DNA of 47,765 bases. Origin: an uncultured Collinsella sp. (lineage in GTDB: Bacteria; Actinomycetota; Coriobacteriia; Coriobacteriales; Coriobacteriaceae). Positions 1 through 8,860 of this stretch are shown one piece after another. The notes beneath the pieces are model-generated. The model was not told where the DNA came from, ran no database searches, and saw only the letters and a program-made list of their open reading frames with translations. Each line of letters starts with the position of its first letter. Positions within the stretch are counted from its first letter, which is position 1. Location: NCBI GenBank assembly GCA_900544875.1, contig UQWS01000016.1:1-47765 (forward strand). The letters run 5' to 3'. A program made the translations under genes and the position numbers.

Positions 1-1293
1 CAGAACAACGTCTCCTACAACGACAGCCGCGGCGTCACCCGCGGCATCCACGCCGAGCCCTGGGACAAGTTCATCTCGGTGGCCCGCGGCAGCGTCTTCG
101 GCGCCTGGGTGGACCTGCGCGAGGGCAGCGCCACCTACGGCAAGGTGTTCACCTGCACCCTGGACCCGTCCAGGGCCATCTACGTCCCGCGCGGCGTGGG
201 CAACTCCTTCCAGGCCCTGGAGGACGGCACCGCCTACACCTACCTGGTGGACGCCCACTGGTCGCTGGAGCTCAAGAGGACCTACACCTTCGTGAACCTC
301 GCCGACCCCGAGCTCGCCATCGAGTGGCCGATCCCGCTGGACCAGGCCACCGTCTCCGAGGCCGACCTCAACCACCCGATGCTCAAGGACGTCGTACCCA
401 TGGCGCCGAAGCGCACCCTCGTCACCGGATGCAACGGCCAGCTGGGCCATGCGGTGCGCGCGCTGGCGGAGGAGCGCGGGGTCGCCAAGGACTTCGACTT
501 CTGCGACATCGACACCTTCGACATGTCCGACCCGGCGGCCTACGCGCAGTACGACTGGTCGCTCTACGGCACCGTGATCAACTGCGGCGCCTACACGGCG
601 GTCGACAGGGCCGAGACCCCCGAGGGACGCGTGACCGCCTGGAAGGCCAACGCGACCGGCCCGGCCCTGCTCGCCCGCACCTGCGCCGGGCACGGGATCA
701 CCCTGGTCCACGTGTCGTCCGACTACGTCTTCGACGGCACGGCCGAGGTCCACACGGAGGAGGAGCCCCTCAGCCCGCTGTCCGTCTACGGCCAGACCAA
801 GGCCGCCGGCGACATCGCCGTGGCAGGGTGCCCGCGCCACTACATCATGCGCTCCAGCTGGGTCATCGGCGAGGGCCACAACTTCGTGAAGACCATGAAG
901 GGGCTGTCCGACCGCGTCGCCGACCCCGAGGACGGGCTCGAGCAGGTCACCGTGGTCGACGACCAGCTGGGGCGCCTGACCTTCACGCGCGACATGGCCG
1001 AGGCCATCTTCCACGTGCTGGGCTCGCACGCCCCCTACGGCACCTACGACTGCACCGGATCCGGCGCCGTCAGGTCCTGGGCCGACATCGCCCGCGCCGT
1101 CTTCGAGGCAGCCAACGGCAACGGCGACAGGGTCGCGCCGGTGTCGACCGCGGACTACTACGCGAACGCCGCGGGCCCCATCGCCCCGCGCCCGGTCCAC
1201 TCCGCGCTCGACCTTTCCAGGCTCGAGTCGGTCGGGTTCCACATGCCCGACTGGGAGGAAGAGCTGGGGGAGTATTTGAATTATTATTTGTAA
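1..1293 (+). CDS. rmlD: dTDP-4-dehydrorhamnose 3,5-epimerase / dTDP-4-dehydrorhamnose reductase fusion (RmlC-RmlD), 5' partial
   Basis: The frame is open from the first base, so the start lies outside the window. The first ~130 codons read as the cupin epimerase RmlC, with the RGIHAEPWDKF block that carries the catalytic-type histidine. From about codon 138 the protein is an RmlD-type SDR reductase: the Rossmann loop TGCNGQLG is at codons 142-149 and the YxxxK pair (YGQTK) at codons 263-267. The two activities are consecutive last steps in making dTDP-L-rhamnose for cell-surface glycans, and fusing them couples epimerisation to reduction. A GTG at 79 could be mistaken for the start, but homology clearly continues upstream of it. 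The gene is GC-rich like the rest of the chromosome and ends at a hairpin just before the AT-rich island. The function is well supported; the full length is unknown. Confidence 0.9.
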   Translation, partial: QNNVSYNDSRGVTRGIHAEPWDKFISVARGSVFGAWVDLREGSATYGKVFTCTLDPSRAIYVPRGVGNSFQALEDGTAYTYLVDAHWSLELKRTYTFVNLADPELAIEWPIPLDQATVSEADLNHPMLKDVVPMAPKRTLVTGCNGQLGHAVRALAEERGVAKDFDFCDIDTFDMSDPAAYAQYDWSLYGTVINCGAYTAVDRAETPEGRVTAWKANATGPALLARTCAGHGITLVHVSSDYVFDGTAEVHTEEEPLSPLSVYGQTKAAGDIAVAGCPRHYIMRSSWVIGEGHNFVKTMKGLSDRVADPEDGLEQVTVVDDQLGRLTFTRDMAEAIFHVLGSHAPYGTYDCTGSGAVRSWADIARAVFEAANGNGDRVAPVSTADYYANAAGPIAPRPVHSALDLSRLESVGFHMPDWEEELGEYLNYYL

Positions 1294-1299
1294 ATGACA

Positions 1300-1337
1300 C
1301 GGCCTATTGAGGATTTCTCCCAATAGGCCGTAGCTTT
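1300..1337 (+). terminator. Hairpin terminator after the rhamnose gene
   Basis: A perfect 10-bp inverted repeat (1300-1309 with 1321-1330, loop of 11) begins 7 bases after the stop codon. The T-rich tail is weak (tagcttt), so termination may be partial. It marks the junction between the GC-rich polysaccharide locus and the AT-rich island. Confidence 0.6.
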
Positions 1338-1413
1338 CAAATTCGTCTAAGTTGTTGTAACCCTGGCGCCTGCTGTCTGGTGCCTGATGCGTATGCTCGG
1401 GAGGTCGGAACGC

Positions 1414-2460
1414 ATGCACAATTGTTTTCTCAGTGACTTGCATAGTATTCTTGAGAATACGAAACCGAATACCGCTGAATATGATTCCGCTGTTACCGAT
1501 TTGGCTGACACTGTATATACATCTTGCGACTACGAAGATGTTCTCGCTCGCATGGAGCGTCTGTTTATCCATGAAGGAGAAAGTAAAAACAACCAGGTAA
1601 CCTTTACCGGCTTCTATTTATTATCGGTGATATATAGACGGGCATGCGACCGTCAAAAACTTCAGTCACTTATTACACTCGGGGCAACTCGGTTCGAAGA
1701 TTACATCGATTTCAAACTAATTTATCTTAGCTGCTATGAGTTTTGCAATCCTCTCGGTAAGTCACATGCCGAGTTGCTAGAAGATGCAAGCGCTCTTTGT
1801 TCTCAATTCCCTGATAGGCCGTCGTGCCTGAACGTGTATGCCCACATTGTTGCCTCTCTTATGGAAAGTGGCGTGGAGATGGATTCCGCTTATCTTAATG
1901 AAGCCATCAAGTCTGTAAATCGTGCAATCAGTTTAGATCAGTCTTATTCCAAATACCGTGTTACAAGGGCTCGGCTTAATGCGTTGAAGGGGGATATGAA
2001 TAATGCATACATTGATTTTGATTAAGCAGTTTCTTTGCTGCATCCGACTTCCCCTGAATATCCAAAGCATCTCGCCGATATTGAAGCTGCTCGATTGCGT
2101 GCAGACTTTCTGTCGTCGAATAAGAGAATCGCTGACCGTGCTTCTAAAGAAATTGAAAATGTAAAAGCAAGTGTGTCAAGTAACGTTGAAATTGTTGGTC
2201 TATTTTCCGCCGTGCTTTCTGTGGTGTTTACCATGGCATCTATTACGGCACATTCAAAGCTGAAGTTTTTTGAGCTTTCATTTCTAGCATGCTCTTTGTT
2301 TGGACTGCTGATTACGGTATTTGCAGTGTTTTCTCTCATCTCGGGGCGGGACGAAAAGCTGTGTCGTCGCTTGATTATCTTTGGTATCGTTTTCGCCTTT
2401 ATTCCGATTGCCTTGTATGGAGCCGTCCCTTTAATTGTTTCTTTAATGCCTGGTAAGTGA
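1414..2460 (+). pseudogene. TPR-like protein with C-terminal membrane domain, interrupted by an in-frame TAA
   Basis: One reading frame runs from ATG 1414 (preceded by a gggagg ribosome site) to 2460, broken only by TAA at 2023-2025. The part before the stop (203 aa) is helical and TPR-like. The part after it carries on the same helical pattern without a frame change (DFD-stop-AVSLL), where a glutamate codon (GAA, one base away) would fit a TPR helix. Three hydrophobic segments follow, at about 2185-2245, 2260-2335 and 2380-2445, giving a membrane-anchored C-terminus. There is no ribosome site before the second half, so re-initiation is unlikely. Intact, it would be ~348 aa, a cytosolic TPR sensor or scaffold tethered to the membrane. 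It sits 58 bases upstream of the metallophosphoesterase gene and may be its partner. A sequencing error, a true nonsense mutation or readthrough cannot be told apart here. An ATG at 1387 is possible but has a poorer ribosome site. Confidence 0.65.
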
Positions 2461-2518
2461 GCGGCGTGTGTAGCTAGAATCACTATATTCGACGGAGTAG
2501 TATTTCGGAGGTCGCGCA

Positions 2519-5500
2519 GTGGATTGCCGTGATTTTGATCCTCAGCTTTGTATTGTCCAGCTTACGGATTTTCATTTCGAAGAACTCCAGGGCAATTATC
2601 AAAAACGGGTAGACGATATCCTCGTGACTATTAAAAAGAGTATTAAGTCTGGAACCGTATTGCTGCTTGTTACTGGTGATGTTGCCCGAACTGGCAAGGA
2701 AAGCGAATATCAATCAGCAGCTATGTTCTTTGACTATCTGATTGAACAACTGAACCAACCTGAATACCAATTGAAAGTTTATATATTGCCGGGAAATCAT
2801 GATTTGCAAGGCCCGTGTAAGTCTGTTGGGTGCTTTGCTGGTGCACAGTACGGTGTGGATATCGAAAATATGACGTCATTTTTTGAATTTGCAAACAAAT
2901 ATGACAACCGTTTTGTTTTTGGTCAGCCAGGGCCAATTGTTTTTGAGGTTGAGGGGACGAAAGTCTCGGTATCTGGTTTTAATAGTGCCCCCTTATCTAC
3001 TCTTGACGGTGATGATAAAGGGTTTCATGTATTGAGAAACCCTAATCGCTCTCTACTTGATAACACACCGGACTCAGGCCTTCATATTTTTGCTTCGCAT
3101 CATGGCCCAGAGTGGTTCTGCGATAATGAGCGTATTAGCCTGGAGAATATGCTTGCCAACTGCTTTGACTTTGCGTTTACGGGACATGAGCATATGGGAC
3201 AAAGCCGCTGCGTAGGTGGTTTGTCAGGTGAGTCCTGTGTCGTCGTGCGAGGAGGAACTTATTCACTTTGCGATGATGACCAGAGCTCCTATAAAATGCT
3301 ACTAATTCGCTTTGGAGAGTTTGGCAGCTATGAATTTGCGGAAAGGGTCTATGGCTGGGAAACCTCTGCACAAATTCACACGCTTCTCGATGAGGCCCAC
3401 TCTTATCGGCGTTATATAAAATCAAAAACGTACTTCAGACCGCGCCCAGATTTTGTGAACGAGCTTTTTGAAACTGAAGATAATTCAAGTGAATCATTTA
3501 AGGACTCATTTGTGTTTCCTTCTTTGAAAGAAGAGATCGCAACTGGCACAAAAGATGGTGAACTAAGAATTAATGATCAAAAGTTAATATCTGATATCCA
3601 TTCTTTTATGGAGTTCCTGCTTGATGCTAAAGCGCTTGAAATCCATAGTGATATTCGTGCGGGCAAGAGCTCTTTACTTAAAGCCATATACCGCGAGTCG
3701 TTGGCGATGGGCTATTCGCCTTTATTGTTGACTCCCGATTATTCAACTGGTTCCATTTCACGAACGCTGTCATCCATTATCAAGGATCAGTATGGTGATA
3801 CTCGGGAAGCTGTTGAACTGTTTGGACGAATTCCTCGTGAAAAAGTTCATTTGCTCGTCGATGACTTTGATTCTCTGAAGAGAAAAGCTAAAAAATCCGA
3901 TGTCATTAAATCGATGCTCAAGACTGCCGGCAATATTGTTTTAATTACTGATAATAGTTTTACGTTTGAGTTGGACGAAACGGTCGAGGTTGATTTTCGA
4001 CATCTGCTTATCTGTCCTTGGACGAAAAATAAAAGAGACGAGTTAATTCAAAAGAGATGTAAGGGTACTGGGCTTTCCGATGCACAGGTAGATGAGCTTA
4101 TTGCCATTGTTGATAAAGCTGTTGGCTCTCATTTTCAATTGTTTGATATGACTCCGCCCTTCATCAATCAATATATTGATTATTACATTTATGATTCCGG
4201 TGCGTCTTTTATCAAGGGTGACTTGCCGTTTACGTCAATTATGAATTCAAACGTCAAAAGAAAGATATGTAATGTCATATCAGACGGCGAGAATCAGATG
4301 CTCGATATATTGGCGGATGCGGTTATTACCGTTTTGAAGAAACTTGCTCTTAAAATTCACTCTGATCGAACGACTGTTTTCTCGAGTATGACATTCTCTG
4401 AAGTGGCTGAAAACTACCTGAGTGAATACGGTATCCCTATAACTCCAAAAATAATCATGGATGCTTCTGTCCAGTCTGGCGTGCTCCTAGTTGAAGACAA
4501 TGGCTTCAACTACTCTTTTGCCTCGAGAAGTCTGTATGCCTATTTTGTTGCTCAGGCAATTGATCTTGAGTTTGACGAGGACGTGGACAAGGGAGAAACC
4601 TATGTACTGCGTCTTTTGGATGAGCTAGATTTTTCCATAAATGAAGAGATACTCGTTTTGCTTGAGGGAACTCGATTCATTCCCTGGCTAACCCAGAAAC
4701 TAGTCGAAAAGGCATCGGATGCCGTGGATAGTTCAGATTTCATTTTTAATCAGGGAAAAACCTATAAGTGTTTGAGTGGGTTGGAAGGCATTAAGATTGC
4801 TCCGCCCTCTCAAGAAGGTGCGGGTGCCATTCGCAGCGTAACTGATGAGATAGAGAAAAGAAATTGTGAAGCCATTGAAAGGGTTAGTTATGCTGGCGTT
4901 TATGAATATGAGGTTCCTGAAACGAGGAGTGCCTTTCAGTCGGCAATTATTGCTTTGAAATATGTTGCTATTGCGGGACGTTGCCTTAATCGACAGCAGG
5001 TAAAACTAAAGGAGCCGCTTAAGGCGACTGTTAGAGAACAAATCTACTACGCAACTGGCGCTGCTCTCAATTTGCTTTTAGAAGCGGTTGATGATTCCTA
5101 CGACGAAATGGTCGAAGATGTTGTTGGCCAGCTAGAATCTCCGGAAGAGGCTAGGCCAAATATTAGAAAGTTATTATCTATGGTAGCGCTGTCGGGTTGT
5201 ATCGGACAGCTGGACACGGTAGCGTCTAATGCCTGTGGACCTCTTAGTGTTCTGGGTTTCTCCAAGATTATTGACGAAAGCGATTTTTACTCGCTATTTA
5301 TGCTCGCGCTATATCTGCGGTCGAACTCCGAGAAGGAGTTTTGCAACGTAGCAAAGAAATCCATTAAGACTGCGCGGGAGCATGCCGCGTGGCCTTTTAT
5401 TATGGCGATTACGGTTTTGTCTGCTGGATATATTGTCGAGCATCCTCATATGAGCAAATCTGCACGTCAATCGCTTGTTGATACTGTGTTCAATGGCAAC

Positions 5501-5542
5501 CAGAAAGCAAAGGCGAAATTCCTGAAGTCTGCTAAGGCCTAG
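2519..5542 (+). CDS. Calcineurin-like metallophosphoesterase fused to a P-loop (STAND-like) NTPase with helical C-terminus
   Basis: The start is GTG 2519, with cggaggt at 2506-2512. Residues 1-~290 are a metallophosphoesterase with all the metal-ligand blocks: TDFHF (16-20), GDVAR (53-57), GNHD (92-95), SHH (193-195) and GHEH (222-225). Around 377-385 is a Walker-A-like SDIRAGKSS (the first glycine is replaced by serine), with a Walker-B-like HLLVDDFDSL at 444-453. The remaining ~550 residues are helix-rich, as in the sensor arms of STAND NTPases. A phosphodiesterase or nuclease-type effector attached to a signalling NTPase is a typical conflict-system layout. The inferred role is therefore infection sensing followed by cleavage of a nucleotide or nucleic acid; the substrate is unknown. 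No signal peptide is seen, so it should be cytosolic. It probably forms an operon with the TPR/membrane gene before it and the PP2C gene after it. AT-rich codon use suggests horizontal origin. Confidence 0.75.
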   Translation: MDCRDFDPQLCIVQLTDFHFEELQGNYQKRVDDILVTIKKSIKSGTVLLLVTGDVARTGKESEYQSAAMFFDYLIEQLNQPEYQLKVYILPGNHDLQGPCKSVGCFAGAQYGVDIENMTSFFEFANKYDNRFVFGQPGPIVFEVEGTKVSVSGFNSAPLSTLDGDDKGFHVLRNPNRSLLDNTPDSGLHIFASHHGPEWFCDNERISLENMLANCFDFAFTGHEHMGQSRCVGGLSGESCVVVRGGTYSLCDDDQSSYKMLLIRFGEFGSYEFAERVYGWETSAQIHTLLDEAHSYRRYIKSKTYFRPRPDFVNELFETEDNSSESFKDSFVFPSLKEEIATGTKDGELRINDQKLISDIHSFMEFLLDAKALEIHSDIRAGKSSLLKAIYRESLAMGYSPLLLTPDYSTGSISRTLSSIIKDQYGDTREAVELFGRIPREKVHLLVDDFDSLKRKAKKSDVIKSMLKTAGNIVLITDNSFTFELDETVEVDFRHLLICPWTKNKRDELIQKRCKGTGLSDAQVDELIAIVDKAVGSHFQLFDMTPPFINQYIDYYIYDSGASFIKGDLPFTSIMNSNVKRKICNVISDGENQMLDILADAVITVLKKLALKIHSDRTTVFSSMTFSEVAENYLSEYGIPITPKIIMDASVQSGVLLVEDNGFNYSFASRSLYAYFVAQAIDLEFDEDVDKGETYVLRLLDELDFSINEEILVLLEGTRFIPWLTQKLVEKASDAVDSSDFIFNQGKTYKCLSGLEGIKIAPPSQEGAGAIRSVTDEIEKRNCEAIERVSYAGVYEYEVPETRSAFQSAIIALKYVAIAGRCLNRQQVKLKEPLKATVREQIYYATGAALNLLLEAVDDSYDEMVEDVVGQLESPEEARPNIRKLLSMVALSGCIGQLDTVASNACGPLSVLGFSKIIDESDFYSLFMLALYLRSNSEKEFCNVAKKSIKTAREHAAWPFIMAITVLSAGYIVEHPHMSKSARQSLVDTVFNGNQKAKAKFLKSAKA

Positions 5543-5597
5543 GTAGTGATGATATGGCTTTGCGTTTGCTTGCCAGTTTACCGAAAGCGGTGATTCC

Positions 5598-6437
5598 ATG
5601 TTCAAGGCCAAGTTTTCCTGCTCTGCTATAGGTAATCAGGTTAATGAAGATTACGTTGCAGTTGGGTCGACATATGCCGTGCTACTCGATGGAGCCTCTG
5701 GCATCACCGGCACGCGTGTGCTGCCGCATCATTCTGGTTCGGACGCTCAGTGGTTCAGTCATTTTGTTGGCGGCCGCATTTGTGAGTATTTAGACATGTC
5801 TCGTGGAATTGTCGATTCTATACGCCTCGCGGTGGATGATTCGCGCGACTTTATTGGCAAACACGGTGTGACGGACAACGAGGAACTGTTTCCCTCCTCC
5901 ACGTTGGTGGTGGTCTCTGTTTCAGGCGATTTGGTCGATATTGTCTCCCTAGGTGACTCTCCAGCGTTCATCGGTTTTAAAGACGGCTCGCTCGTGACTA
6001 TGTCTGATGAGCGGATTGCGGAGCTCGACCAAACAGCAGTGGACGTGATGGTCGATCGCTCGCGTGGCAGAGCAATGACTGGGGTGCAGAAGCGTGCTGC
6101 CGTCAACGATACATTGCTTGCGAACCGTCGGCTCAAGAATAAGCCCGATGGCTATTGGATTCTTGATCCGTCTGGGATTGCCTTGGAGCATCTCAATGTG
6201 AGGCGGTTTTGCATTGAGGATATCGATTACGTTTGTGCTATGTCCGACGGGCTGGAGCGAGCATTTGATCTGTTTGGGTTGGCCGATCCCGCAGCGTTTC
6301 TCGCTGAGGCGACTCGCGAGTCATTTGATGAGCTTCTTGTACGTCTACGCACTGAAGAAAACCTGGACCCAGACTTTGATCTTTATCCACGGCTTAAGCT
6401 GCACGATGACGCATCGTGCTTTATGTTGCGGCTGTAG
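5598..6437 (+). CDS. PP2C-family Ser/Thr phosphatase-like protein
   Basis: This 279-residue protein has the PP2C pattern: NED (16-18), LLDGASG with the metal-binding D31-G32, SSTLVVV (100-106), SLGDSPAF (117-124), SDGL (metal-type D217-G218) and a closing DDAS (270-273). It should remove phosphate from Ser/Thr residues in the cytosol; no membrane segment or sensory domain is fused. No protein kinase is visible in the window, so the partner is unknown. It starts 55 bases after the metallophosphoesterase-NTPase gene in the same orientation, and is best read as the last gene of that module, perhaps a modulator. The ribosome site is weak (gaaagcgg), so it may rely on translation of the upstream gene. 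The phosphatase fold is well supported; involvement in defence is inferred from the neighbours. Confidence 0.8.
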   Translation: MFKAKFSCSAIGNQVNEDYVAVGSTYAVLLDGASGITGTRVLPHHSGSDAQWFSHFVGGRICEYLDMSRGIVDSIRLAVDDSRDFIGKHGVTDNEELFPSSTLVVVSVSGDLVDIVSLGDSPAFIGFKDGSLVTMSDERIAELDQTAVDVMVDRSRGRAMTGVQKRAAVNDTLLANRRLKNKPDGYWILDPSGIALEHLNVRRFCIEDIDYVCAMSDGLERAFDLFGLADPAAFLAEATRESFDELLVRLRTEENLDPDFDLYPRLKLHDDASCFMLRL

Positions 6438-6524
6438 GGGATGAGGCTGGCCGCATTTGACTGGCAATTTAAAAGTAATTACTTCTGGTGTATACGTACA
6501 AATTATCAACGAAATGGCTAGAAC

Positions 6525-6562
6525 TGGCCAACCAAGATACGGCAATCAACCTCGGTTGGCCA
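6525..6562. terminator. Likely bidirectional terminator between convergent genes
   Basis: A perfect 9-bp inverted repeat (tggccaacc at 6525-6533 with ggttggcca at 6554-6562) lies in the 156-base gap between the PP2C gene and the convergent subtilisin gene. AT-rich flanks on both sides suit termination in both directions, although neither side has a long T run. Confidence 0.45.
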
Positions 6563-6593
6563 CATAACTAGTTGACTAATTTATGAAAGGAGT

Positions 6594-8858
6594 TTATTCA
6601 AAATCAACTTCAACCTGGCTCTCCTCATAAATATTAAGCTCGTTTTCGACTCTAATGCGGTTGACCTGCCAGCCCAGTGCGTTGCACTGCTGAATGAAAG
6701 AGTCGATGCGATTGACTCCGTCGAGCTCGCGAACGGTGATTACGACGGCAAACCTTTGCGGTTCATGGGACCCATCTTGATATCGTGAGGTCTTGCGTAT
6801 CTTCAAACCCCAGAGAGGGTTTTCATAAGCCTTTTTTGGCCTGCTTCGATTGGTTAGGGAGTCAGATATTGACTTCGTATTGTCCCACTTCTGAAGGCTC
6901 TTTCTGGCAGTTTCTTCGTCAGTGTAGTCTTCTTTCTCTCCCTGCGTGTTTGCTTTGAGGGAACTGAGCTTGCCTTTGTTCAACCTTCCGAAATGTAAAT
7001 CAAGCTCCGTGCAGGTATAGTCAACGCCTTGATCGCGATTGCATTTTGGAAAGTAGCAAAGGGTTGCCCGTGCGACAGAAGGATGAGTGTTTCTGACGGC
7101 TGGAATCGGTATCTTGTAGTTGTATGTTTCGTAATCGGTGACGGTCCCCGTAATCAGGAACTTAATTTCATCGTTTCTGCTTTTAATTACATCGTTAATA
7201 TGAATCGGCACTACTCCATAGCCAAGAGAGTTCATATCCGAAGGCTGATTCCATGATTTTGACGAATCGATCAAGAGTGCCTTCGCTGACTCGCAGCTAA
7301 GGTGCATTTTGTAGATGAGATAAGCTGCTTTTCTTGCGACAAGGGGCGCTGCGAGGGATGTGCCCATTTCCTTTTTTGGTCTGTCGCTCCCATAGCAGTT
7401 GAGCGGTTCGTCTATGTCTCCACCATAGTATGAAACATCGGGCTTATGCTGAAAATGGAGCACAGGACCTCTCCGAGTATATGAAGCGGGAGTTTTATCA
7501 CGCCTTACCGAGTTGACTACGAGAGCGTTGACGGAGTCCGCTGGAGACCCTATTCGATCTGTTGAGCCATCGTGATTGTTTGTGCCGGCAACGACAAACA
7601 GAACATCATATTCTGCCTGCAATTTATCCAGTAGGGCGGCTTCGGGTGATATTGAATTGTGGTCGATGGATTCATCAGATCCAAGAGACAGATTCCAAAC
7701 CTTGATGCCTGGGTTTTCACTCAAAATTTTACGCAGCATCGTCATAATGGTGAATGAGCTGTAGTTTCCGCCAGTTGCTACTCCAAAATGCTTGACCCTA
7801 AAATTGCCGCATCCGTCTTCCAGCCATGGGTTGCATCTAGGTCCATCGATAATTAGTGAATCGACAGATGTCCCATGAGAGGTGTCGGAAGGTCTTATTT
7901 CAACATCCTCCGGGAGCATCGACTTGTATTCAACCCAATTGTGGAAGTAAGGCAAACTTTTTTGTTCGTAAGCAGTATCGATAACACCGACCACGGGTTC
8001 GGTTGAAGGAAATAGCGGTAGATTGCTTTCCCGCATTACCGTTTCAGAGCTGGCCCGTATTGGGGTATAAGAGGATAAATCGTTTATGCTCATTGCTACA
8101 AGGTATGGAGCCTTGTTTGTTAGCTCGTAGTATTGCTCTTCTGAAAGTTGTACGGTGTTATCGAGGATATCGGCTGCGGCAACGTTGAGATCGAGTTTTT
8201 GCAGCAGTGTTTTGATATCAACTTCTGTTCGGTAAAGAGTTACTAACGAGTTCGTTGGAGCCGTCGACGTTGTCTTGGTTTGAACGGTGGGTGCATCGCT
8301 AATATATATTTTCTCGACATAGTGGCAGTCTCGTATTAGCTGAGAAAAGGCGCTTTTACTGATAATGGTCGAGTAGTCTCGTTTCCATTTTTTTGATTCA
8401 ACTGAATCCTTTTCATCCCAAAGACTGTTCAATTTGTTCTTGTCAATGGATCCTGAGAAGTGGTTATCCACAATGCGGGCAGCTTCCCTCAGCTCATTTA
8501 TCGTTGAAATTATAGTCTCTTTAGGCACGTAATGAGTCATTACGTGCCTTGCGCGGGGAGTATCGATATCTAGATAGCGAGCGCCCCTAATGGTTGCCTC
8601 GGGTTCTTGGCCTATCCCGCCCTTGAGGAGACGTCGGACTCTGTTGCTCTTTGCGACAATCTGCCTGTATTCGATTGATACAAGTATGCTCTTAATTAAA
8701 AATTCGCCACTCCATTCTTCAAGGAGCGTTTCTAGAGATGTGCCTAGCCGTTTGATTTTCGTAGAAGTGACCTTAGCTTTTGCGGGAAGCGACGGAGCTC
8801 CCGGACCAGACGCGCCCTTTGTTTCGAAGGCACCTGAGAGACGAAGCAAATCATTCAT
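6594..8858 (-). CDS. Subtilisin-family (S8) serine protease of an AAA ATPase-protease pair (IetS-like)
   Basis: The 754-residue protein has a ~280-residue N-terminal region, then a subtilase domain: catalytic Asp in GVIDTAYEQ (D294), His in DTSHGTSV (H328), the oxyanion-type Asn in AGTNNHDG (427-428) and Ser in MGTSLAAPLVA (S501). A ~200-residue C-terminal extension follows. There is no signal peptide, so this is an intracellular protease rather than a secreted subtilisin. The ATG lies 2 bases after the stop of the AAA ATPase gene, and its ribosome site (aaagga) is inside that gene's last codons, so the two are translationally coupled. An ATPase plus subtilase pair is the architecture of the anti-phage system IetAS. 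The present proteins are assigned to that type by domain order only. The natural substrate is unknown. Confidence 0.8.
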   Translation of the reverse strand: MNDLLRLSGAFETKGASGPGAPSLPAKAKVTSTKIKRLGTSLETLLEEWSGEFLIKSILVSIEYRQIVAKSNRVRRLLKGGIGQEPEATIRGARYLDIDTPRARHVMTHYVPKETIISTINELREAARIVDNHFSGSIDKNKLNSLWDEKDSVESKKWKRDYSTIISKSAFSQLIRDCHYVEKIYISDAPTVQTKTTSTAPTNSLVTLYRTEVDIKTLLQKLDLNVAAADILDNTVQLSEEQYYELTNKAPYLVAMSINDLSSYTPIRASSETVMRESNLPLFPSTEPVVGVIDTAYEQKSLPYFHNWVEYKSMLPEDVEIRPSDTSHGTSVDSLIIDGPRCNPWLEDGCGNFRVKHFGVATGGNYSSFTIMTMLRKILSENPGIKVWNLSLGSDESIDHNSISPEAALLDKLQAEYDVLFVVAGTNNHDGSTDRIGSPADSVNALVVNSVRRDKTPASYTRRGPVLHFQHKPDVSYYGGDIDEPLNCYGSDRPKKEMGTSLAAPLVARKAAYLIYKMHLSCESAKALLIDSSKSWNQPSDMNSLGYGVVPIHINDVIKSRNDEIKFLITGTVTDYETYNYKIPIPAVRNTHPSVARATLCYFPKCNRDQGVDYTCTELDLHFGRLNKGKLSSLKANTQGEKEDYTDEETARKSLQKWDNTKSISDSLTNRSRPKKAYENPLWGLKIRKTSRYQDGSHEPQRFAVVITVRELDGVNRIDSFIQQCNALGWQVNRIRVENELNIYEESQVEVDFE

Positions 8859-8860
8859 GA

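Noticed and set aside
324..1310. 328-codon plus-strand frame overlapping the rhamnose gene
   Set aside because: Its product is an Arg/Gly/Pro-rich out-of-frame translation; the RmlC-RmlD frame has clear motifs.
2035..2460. Separate small membrane protein gene starting at TTG 2035
   Set aside because: It is in the same frame as the upstream TPR part, without a ribosome site, so it is better read as the second half of one broken gene.
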